A DNA stretch of 36,196 nt from DATFYM01 sp035315065 (GTDB taxonomy: Bacteria; Acidobacteriota; Terriglobia; UBA7540): NCBI GenBank assembly GCA_035315065.1, contig DATFYM010000107.1, forward strand, positions 1 to 36,196, read 5' to 3'. Under the pieces are notes generated by a model. The model made no database searches. It worked only from the letters and a program-made list of their open reading frames with translations, and was not told the DNA's origin. Made by a program: the position numbers and the translations under genes. Positions 30,722 to 36,196 of the stretch are shown here, piece after piece (position 1 is the first letter of the stretch; each line of letters begins with the position of its first letter).

Positions 30722-32536
30722 TCAACGCCCGAGGATTTGCACTTCGAGCGGTGCGAGCGTAACCAGCATGCAGTTGAGTGGGCCGGTTCCGGTAGACCCG
30801 TCTGTTTCCTGAACCTGAACGGCTCCGGCGGCTAACTGGAGGACGGCAGTAGGTGGCTGCGGAGCGGCTTTGTTGCTGTACAGAATGCGGAACTGATCGC
30901 CCGGATTGTTGAGCGTGATGTCGACGATGACGTACAGAGCCACGGAATTGACGGTATCGGTGTTAGCGACGATCACGATCTCCTGATCCATCAAAATGCG
31001 TGAAAAGGCCAGGGAGCCATTGACGAAAGTGGAGACGCCGAAATGCTGTTTGTCGCCGGAGACAGGCCGGAAGTAGAAGCGGCCGTAGCGGAGGGCAGGC
31101 GCTTGGCGGCGGACAGCGGCGATTTGCGAGATGTGCTGATAGTAGACGCTATTCTGAGCGAAGCCCGGACCGCCCCAGAGTGCTTCGCGAACTGCCGGAT
31201 CGGACCCGACGCCGTGCAGGCCTTGCTCTGTGCCGTAGTAGAGACAGGGAATGCCGGGCAAGCTGTACAGGCAGGCGAGACCGAGCGTGACCTGATCGTC
31301 GTACTTGGTTGGATTAGCCGGATCGACGTAGCGGATTCGCTCCTTGACGTCGTGATTGTCGAGGAAGGTGACGAAGTAGCGGGTGGCATCGCCGTGTGAG
31401 CTGAGCACATCCGCTTCGATTTTCTTGCGCAGCACATACATACTGACAAGTGTCGAGGGCGGCGCAAAGCCTTTGACGACTGGCTTGAGGTTGGAAAGGA
31501 GCGGATAATCGAGAGCGGCGTCGACCCCGACCATGTCGGTGTTGTCGGTGGTGGTTCGGCCGATGAAGCGCGCGATTTCTTCTTCGGCGTCGCCGACGAA
31601 TACTTCGCCGAAAGTAAAGAAGTTCTTCTTGCCGATGCTGAGAGCATATTCGCGAATGGAGTTGCCGAAGAGCAGCGGCAAATTGTTCTTGAGATAGCGA
31701 AGGGTATCGATGCGGTAGCCGTCGATGTCGAAGCGCGCGATTACGTACTGGTAACAGCGGACGAGGAACTGCTGGAGGTCGACCAGATCGGTTCGGAATT
31801 GCTTGAGCGAGTCGAAATCGCCGACGGTGTCGTCGTCGGGGCCTGGCGTGCCCTGGCGGCGGAAATAGTCGTTCTGATGCAGTTCGGAAGGCCATACGAG
31901 AGCGTCGATGGGTGGGTTGGGGATGGTGGCGATATCTGGCCAGTCGGCGCGCGGATTACCCAGGGGGTCACGCCACTGGATGGGACGGGCGAAGGGTCGA
32001 AAATCGGCTTGCGCGCCCTGATTGTTGATGCAGTTCGTTTCGCCGGCATCGCAGACATAGGCGAAGGCGTCGCCGGTGTGATTCAGGACGATGTCGAGAA
32101 TGACGTAAAGTCCCAGATTGTGGGCCGCGTCGACCAGGGAGCGAAGTTCGTTGTCGGCGTTATTGGGATCGCGAGCGAAGCGGGGATCGACGTGGAGGAA
32201 ATCGTGGATTCCATAGCCGTGATAGGTGCCGGGCTGAAGGGGCATGTTCTTGAGAACGGGACTGAGCCAAATAGCGCCTGCACCGAGTTGTTTGATGTAG
32301 GGTAGCTTATCCTGAATGCTGGCGAGATTGCCGCCCTGGAAATCGGAGTATTTCGGGTCGTCGAACGGCACGTGGCGCGGCGGTGCCTGGGAGTTATTGA
32401 AACGATCCACCATGAGAAAGTAGATCAACTGATCGCGCCAGTCTGCGGGGGAAGCAAAAGCCTTGAGCGGACCGCCGGTGTCGCGGTTACTGTTGAAGAT
32501 AGTCAGGAAATCAGGCGAGAACAGAGAAGTGGCCAT
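30722..32536 (-). CDS. Alpha-amylase family glycosidase (GH13)
   Basis: A 604-residue GH13 enzyme acting on alpha-glucans or related oligosaccharides. The four GH13 regions are complete: LDIVLNHTGD; FDIDGYRIDTL with the nucleophile Asp; FTFGEVFVGD with the acid/base Glu; and FLDNHDV. The barrel starts at WRDQLIYFLMVDRFNNS and includes a calcium-loop-like insertion (CDAGETNCINNQGAQADFRP). A C-terminal beta domain follows, ending in LAPLEVQILGR. There is no signal peptide, so it probably works in the cytosol. GAGGAGG lies just before the ATG. It is transcribed away from the CRTAC1 gene, with a palindromic operator-like site between. Product specificity (amylase, transferase, trehalose-related) cannot be set from motifs alone. 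Confidence 0.88.
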   Translation of the reverse strand: MATSLFSPDFLTIFNSNRDTGGPLKAFASPADWRDQLIYFLMVDRFNNSQAPPRHVPFDDPKYSDFQGGNLASIQDKLPYIKQLGAGAIWLSPVLKNMPLQPGTYHGYGIHDFLHVDPRFARDPNNADNELRSLVDAAHNLGLYVILDIVLNHTGDAFAYVCDAGETNCINNQGAQADFRPFARPIQWRDPLGNPRADWPDIATIPNPPIDALVWPSELHQNDYFRRQGTPGPDDDTVGDFDSLKQFRTDLVDLQQFLVRCYQYVIARFDIDGYRIDTLRYLKNNLPLLFGNSIREYALSIGKKNFFTFGEVFVGDAEEEIARFIGRTTTDNTDMVGVDAALDYPLLSNLKPVVKGFAPPSTLVSMYVLRKKIEADVLSSHGDATRYFVTFLDNHDVKERIRYVDPANPTKYDDQVTLGLACLYSLPGIPCLYYGTEQGLHGVGSDPAVREALWGGPGFAQNSVYYQHISQIAAVRRQAPALRYGRFYFRPVSGDKQHFGVSTFVNGSLAFSRILMDQEIVIVANTDTVNSVALYVIVDITLNNPGDQFRILYSNKAAPQPPTAVLQLAAGAVQVQETDGSTGTGPLNCMLVTLAPLEVQILGR

Positions 32537-32568
32537 CGAACCTCCTCGGAAGCTTGATTATCGCCGAT

Positions 32569-32587
32569 TTTGAAATGAGATTTCAAA
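32569..32587. promoter_or_regulatory. Operator-like inverted repeat in divergent promoter region
   Basis: TTTGAAAT-GAG-ATTTCAAA: perfect 8-bp arms around a 3-base centre, 33 bases upstream of the amylase ATG and within the 178-bp gap to the divergent CRTAC1 gene. AT-rich palindromes of this size often bind dimeric regulators. The regulator is unknown. Confidence 0.5.
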
Positions 32588-32714
32588 TGAAAAGATTAAC
32601 TCCGGCGTCAATTTGTTTGGTTTCTTGCGCCGGGAAGTGCTCAATCCCTTAAACGACCTTACTGACTTGCGCCAACATTGACTTCTACGGGGCTTTACCC
32701 TATGAATAGAATGA

Positions 32715-34409
32715 ATGGACATTACGCGCCGTGCTGCTCTGGGTAGGCTGCTGGGCTTGCCAGTTATTAGTTTCGGAACAGACCTTCTCTTCCAGAGGCG
32801 GGGAGAGATCCCGGGGGCCCGGAAGGCAGCGTCCCTTGACCCCATTCGGTTCAGTAACGTTGCCAAATCGGCGGGCCTGAATTTCATGGTCGAAAACAGC
32901 CCAACTCCTCAAAAGCACTTGATTGAAACCATGGCGGGGGGCGTCGCGGTCTTTGACTACAACGGCGACGGACTCACCGACGTGTTTTTTACCAATGGCG
33001 CCTCCCTCCCGTCTCTTCGCAAGGAATCTCCGAAGTACTGGAATCGCCTTTTCCGAAACGAAGGGGGGATGCGGCTTACCGACGTCACGGAAGAAGCTGG
33101 GGTGGCCGGAGAAGGATACTCCATGGGTGCCGCCGCGGCAGATTACGATAACGACGGGCACGTGGACCTGTTTGTGGCGGGAGTCAATCGCAACATTCTC
33201 TACCACAACCTGGGGAACGGCCGCTTCGAGGACATCACCGAAAAGGCAGGAATCAAGAGCGACAAGTGGGCGGTCGCCGCCGGGTGGTTCGACTATAACA
33301 ACGACGGCTTACTCGATCTCCTGGTGGTGAACTATGCTCAGTGGTCGATGAACAGCGAACGCTTCTGTGGTGACCCGTCGCGTAAGCTGCGCGTTTACTG
33401 TCATCCGATGTATTACGAAGGGCTGACCAACACCCTGTACCGCAACCGGGGGGACGGGACTTTCGAAGACGTTTCCGAGAAGTCGGGGCTCTCAAAGTAT
33501 CAAGGCCGTGGCATGAGTCTTGCTTTTGCAGATTATGATGATGACGGATTCATCGACGCTTACGTCACGAACGACAACCAGCCCAATTTCCTGTTTCACA
33601 ATCGCGGTGACGGGACGTTTGAGGAGGTTGGCATCGCCGCCGGCGTTGCCTTGCTGAACTCGGGGAGTCCGGTCTCCAGTATGGGGACGGACTTCCGCGA
33701 TTATGACAATGACGGCCTTCCCGACATCTTCGTGACCGACTTGAACAATGAGACTTTCCCCTTGTTTCACAATCTGGGCGGCGGGATGTTCGAAGATGCG
33801 ACTTTTCCCAGCCGGCTGTCCGTTCTTTCCGCGTCGCGGGGTGGTTGGAGTGCCGGGATGTTCGATCTCAACAACGACGGATGGAAGGACCTTATTTCGA
33901 CGAACTCGCACGCCGACGATAACGTTGAGGAGTTTGCGGCCGAGCACTATCGGCAGCCCAACAGCATCTTCGCCAACCTGGGCGATGGGACGTTTTGGGA
34001 CGTGACCACCGCGGCGGGTCCCGACTTTCAGGTTCCCAGGCCGCACCGCGGCTGCGCCTTCGCGGATTTCAACAACGACGGAAAAATCGACGTGGTGGTG
34101 TCATCACTTCAGGACACCGCCGAGTTGTGGCAGAATGTCAGTCCCAATTCGAATAACTGGATCATCTTGAAGCTTATCGGAACCAAGAGTAATCGGGATG
34201 GAATCGGCGCCCGCATTCGTATTGGCAAGCAGTACAATCACATGACTACCGCTGTTGGCTACGCGTCCTCGAGCCATTTTGGTGTTCACTTCGGCCTGGG
34301 CAGGAGCTCCCGGATCGACGAAATCGAGATACGCTGGCCAAGCGGAATCGTGCAAGTGGTCCGTAACGTGTCACCCAACCAGCGGCTCGAGGTTCGGGAG
34401 CCCAAGTAG
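32715..34409 (+). CDS. CRTAC1/ASPIC-UnbV family protein with FG-GAP (VCBS) repeats
   Basis: A 564-residue exported protein. The start MDITRRAALGRLLGLPV resembles a twin-arginine signal but lacks a long hydrophobic core, so export by Tat is likely rather than certain. Next come many FG-GAP/VCBS beta-propeller blades, each with a calcium-binding D-x-N-x-D-G-x-x-D loop (DYNGDGLTDVF, DYDNDGHVDLF, DYNNDGLLDLL, DYDDDGFIDAY, DYDNDGLPDIF, DLNNDGWKDLI, DFNNDGKIDVV). The C-terminal ASPIC/UnbV domain is NNWIILKLIGTKSNRDGIGA followed by SSSHFGVHFGLG and IEIRWPSG. Such proteins are expanded in acidobacteria and related groups; their role is poorly known (surface adhesion, polymer binding). The stop TAG merges into a GGGGATA minisatellite. 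Confidence 0.93.
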   Translation: MDITRRAALGRLLGLPVISFGTDLLFQRRGEIPGARKAASLDPIRFSNVAKSAGLNFMVENSPTPQKHLIETMAGGVAVFDYNGDGLTDVFFTNGASLPSLRKESPKYWNRLFRNEGGMRLTDVTEEAGVAGEGYSMGAAAADYDNDGHVDLFVAGVNRNILYHNLGNGRFEDITEKAGIKSDKWAVAAGWFDYNNDGLLDLLVVNYAQWSMNSERFCGDPSRKLRVYCHPMYYEGLTNTLYRNRGDGTFEDVSEKSGLSKYQGRGMSLAFADYDDDGFIDAYVTNDNQPNFLFHNRGDGTFEEVGIAAGVALLNSGSPVSSMGTDFRDYDNDGLPDIFVTDLNNETFPLFHNLGGGMFEDATFPSRLSVLSASRGGWSAGMFDLNNDGWKDLISTNSHADDNVEEFAAEHYRQPNSIFANLGDGTFWDVTTAAGPDFQVPRPHRGCAFADFNNDGKIDVVVSSLQDTAELWQNVSPNSNNWIILKLIGTKSNRDGIGARIRIGKQYNHMTTAVGYASSSHFGVHFGLGRSSRIDEIEIRWPSGIVQVVRNVSPNQRLEVREPK

Positions 34410-34497
34410 GGGATAGGGGACAGGGCATAGGGAATAGGGAGTAGGGAGTAGGGAGTAGGGAATAGGGGACAGGGAATAGGGAATAGGGAGTAGGGCT
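34407..34497. repeat. GGGAATAGGG heptamer minisatellite, potential G-quadruplex
   Basis: About twelve heptamers of the form TAGGGAA/TAGGGAG/CAGGGGA. The first TAG is the stop codon of the upstream gene. It lies between convergent genes, so on the M81 gene's transcript the G-tracts become C-tracts. Same family as 30083-30127. Confidence 0.88.
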
Positions 34498-34540
34498 GGG
34501 ATTGTGCGCAGGGCTTCGCCGTTCTACAAACAGGATTTAA

Positions 34541-36082
34541 CTACCCTGCTTGCGGCGATCTCGCGGAGACCACCGCAAAGGGTTTCCACTGTAAGTCGGG
34601 CACGAACGGATAAGTCGGAATGCGATATTTGCTCGGAAGGTGCTCGATATCTTGGTTGATCGCGCCATCCGTGAGCGCCATCAGATTGGGATTGGCAATC
34701 TTTGCAATCTCTGGGACAAGGTACCCGGCCTTGACCACTACAATCTTAAAGCTGCCTGGCTCCAGGCCGAGGGACGTGAAATCACGGATCTCGTGGAACG
34801 GCCGACGCCTCGCCGTCAAGACCACCGAGATGCCACGGACGTCAACTACGGCTTGCCGTTCGGGCAGGCTGTCAGTGGACAACACGAAGACAACCTTCGC
34901 TGTGACTTCGACCGGCTCGTTTCCCTGCGGGTCGAGTGTGCCCCCAATCCGGAGCGGAAGCTCCGCCCCGACGCCAGCTCGGTAGCATGCTTCGGTCGCG
35001 GGGCGGTCGGCAATGCCGGCGATGACGGCGTTTTGGACTTTATGCTTGAGGAGTTCAGCCAGGACTTCAGCTCGGTCACCCGTGCCGCCTCCGGTGGGAT
35101 TGTCTCCCGAGTCTGATATGACCACTGGCTTCGTGCCTAAGTGCTGCGCCTGTTCAATGCATTCCGACAGCGTGCCGGTGGGTACGCCGAATTTGAATTC
35201 CTTGCGCGCGTCCCAGTATTGCTGCGCCAGGGAGAGAGCGAGGTCTTTCAGTCGATGCGGTTCCGTGCCGGTCAAAACGGCACTGGCAGTGGCTCGCGGC
35301 TCGTCCGCCCAAACATAGCCAACCAACAGAGACGCATCCAGCACTCCGGGCTCAGCGCTCATGCCGGGCAGTTGTGCCCAAAGGCGCTTGGCCGGCTCGT
35401 ACAGCGTACTGCTGCGCTCACCCGGCATCAACACCGGAATCGGAGCCCAAATCACGGTGGGCCGAATCTGTTGGTCCAAACAGTGGACCAGCATGTCACA
35501 GGCCCGGCGGGCGGTCTCTTCACGGTCAATGTGGGGAGCCGTGCGAAAGGCGGAGAGCATATCCAGGTTATCGATCACCCGCCGGCTCAAGCTGCCATGC
35601 AGGTCGAAGCTCGCCGTGAGCAGGCAGTCCCTCCCCACCACTTCGCGCGCCGCCGAGATCCAGTCTCCCTCTGCATCCTGCATGTCCTCGACGTACATGG
35701 CGCCGTGCATGGGCAGATAGAGGCCGTCCAGCGGAAGCAGCGCCGTGAGTCGATGCAGGAAGTCCGCCTTCAGCGACTTGTACGTTTCCCGTTCGACCGG
35801 TCCTCCGGGAACCGCGGTGGCCAAGAGCGTGGGCCGAAACGGATAGGGGTACGCCTTCAACAGGCGGAAGAAGGGTTCGTCAGCCAACTCCTGGCCTCTC
35901 CGCACCGTAAAATCTTCCATTCGGGCGCGAATCCGACTGTATGTGCTGCACTCAATCTGAATGCCGCCGAAAGCGACCCGCTTGGTTGGCGTGGCCCGGT
36001 ACCCCCCCGAAAAGCCCGACCGTTTCAGTTCGGATGTCAATGCTGCAAGCGTGGCATTCTTCAAAAAGGTCCGCCGTCTCAA
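34541..36082 (-). CDS. M81 family metallopeptidase (MlrC-like)
   Basis: A 513-residue zinc hydrolase of the MlrC family, named after the microcystin-degradation protein; most members act on unknown substrates. A TTG start with GAGGAGAAA seven bases upstream gives MRRRTFLKNATLAALT, a Tat-type signal, so the enzyme is probably periplasmic. The N-terminal DUF1485 domain includes VAFGGIQIECSTYS, DGLYLPMHGAMYVEDMQDAE and SFDLHGSLS, which holds the candidate metal ligands Asp and His; HIDREETARRACDML follows. The C-terminal MlrC domain has PVVISDSGDNPTGGGTGD and PFHEIRDFTSLGLEP. It converges with the CRTAC1 gene. Only a nodularin/microcystin-type linear peptide role is documented for the founding member, and nothing here supports that substrate. 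Confidence 0.92.
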   Translation of the reverse strand: MRRRTFLKNATLAALTSELKRSGFSGGYRATPTKRVAFGGIQIECSTYSRIRARMEDFTVRRGQELADEPFFRLLKAYPYPFRPTLLATAVPGGPVERETYKSLKADFLHRLTALLPLDGLYLPMHGAMYVEDMQDAEGDWISAAREVVGRDCLLTASFDLHGSLSRRVIDNLDMLSAFRTAPHIDREETARRACDMLVHCLDQQIRPTVIWAPIPVLMPGERSSTLYEPAKRLWAQLPGMSAEPGVLDASLLVGYVWADEPRATASAVLTGTEPHRLKDLALSLAQQYWDARKEFKFGVPTGTLSECIEQAQHLGTKPVVISDSGDNPTGGGTGDRAEVLAELLKHKVQNAVIAGIADRPATEACYRAGVGAELPLRIGGTLDPQGNEPVEVTAKVVFVLSTDSLPERQAVVDVRGISVVLTARRRPFHEIRDFTSLGLEPGSFKIVVVKAGYLVPEIAKIANPNLMALTDGAINQDIEHLPSKYRIPTYPFVPDLQWKPFAVVSARSPQAG

Positions 36083-36196
36083 AGCGTTTCTCCTCTCACC
36101 TTGCTCTACCAGCGGCTCGATTGTAGCGCACCGTTCGCACTTAGGCCTGGTATTTCATAGTTACGGTGACGATGCAGGCGGGGTTCGGGATTGAGA

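Overview
The window looks like a chromosome segment from a soil acidobacterium or a similar high-GC Gram-negative bacterium. The clues are a Tat-type M81 (MlrC-like) peptidase beside a CRTAC1/ASPIC-UnbV protein, a class D sortase with a non-canonical sorting signal, trehalose and osmolyte genes, and many low-complexity intergenic repeat families. These repeats are GGGAAYAGGG minisatellites, GTCGAAA and CAGATT palindromes, and GCGGTCTRTGACCGC hairpins. The phylum is an inference; there is no rRNA gene to confirm it.

Layout. 1-3.3 kb: start of a probable IS630-type transposase, a membrane-anchored transglutaminase-like protein (frameshifted near its end), and a small sortase substrate (frameshifted) followed by its sortase. 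3.4-8.0 kb, minus strand: an osmotic-stress cluster with a STAS protein, the N-terminal remnant of treZ, treS, a glucosyl/mannosylglycerate-synthase-like glycosyltransferase and a small mechanosensitive-channel-like protein. 9.2 kb: a 3' fragment of tRNA-Pro, then pgl. 10.7-17.7 kb: a mosaic. A squalene-cyclase-like gene appears split into two pieces, and each piece carries the same 93-bp sequence (3 mismatches). Between the pieces lie fragments of a polysaccharide deacetylase and an S1/P1 nuclease, a two-gene locus resembling split-borosin RiPP N-methylation systems, Hsp20, a secreted protein, a hydroxyacid-oxoacid transhydrogenase and an orphan HigA-like regulator.

18-19.6 kb: an RHH/ParE-type toxin-antitoxin pair, an SRAP fragment, a VOC protein, a truncated membrane protein and a 3' fragment of tRNA-Ser. 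19.6-29.4 kb: a defence-type island with a possible PDDEXK-like protein, a decayed AbiE toxin-antitoxin pair, a PLD-SNF2 helicase, a REP-associated tyrosine transposase (RAYT) between REP palindromes, an Eco57I-like N6-adenine methylase carrying an in-frame REP-derived insert, and a DprA-like protein. 29.4-30.7 kb: non-coding repeats downstream of a consensus promoter. 30.7-36.2 kb: an alpha-amylase, the CRTAC1 protein and the M81 peptidase.

How the genes work together. treS, the glycosyltransferase and the channel fit one osmoprotection unit. The sortase and its substrate form a dedicated surface-anchoring pair. The methyltransferase at 11548-12351 and the overlapping 245-residue protein with a LigA-like N-terminus are the best candidate for an undescribed system. 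Helicase, methylase and DprA-like protein probably form one anti-phage or restriction cassette. The density of truncated genes, two tRNA 3' ends and REP/RAYT activity points to repeated insertion and decay. Several single-base frameshifts could also be sequencing errors.
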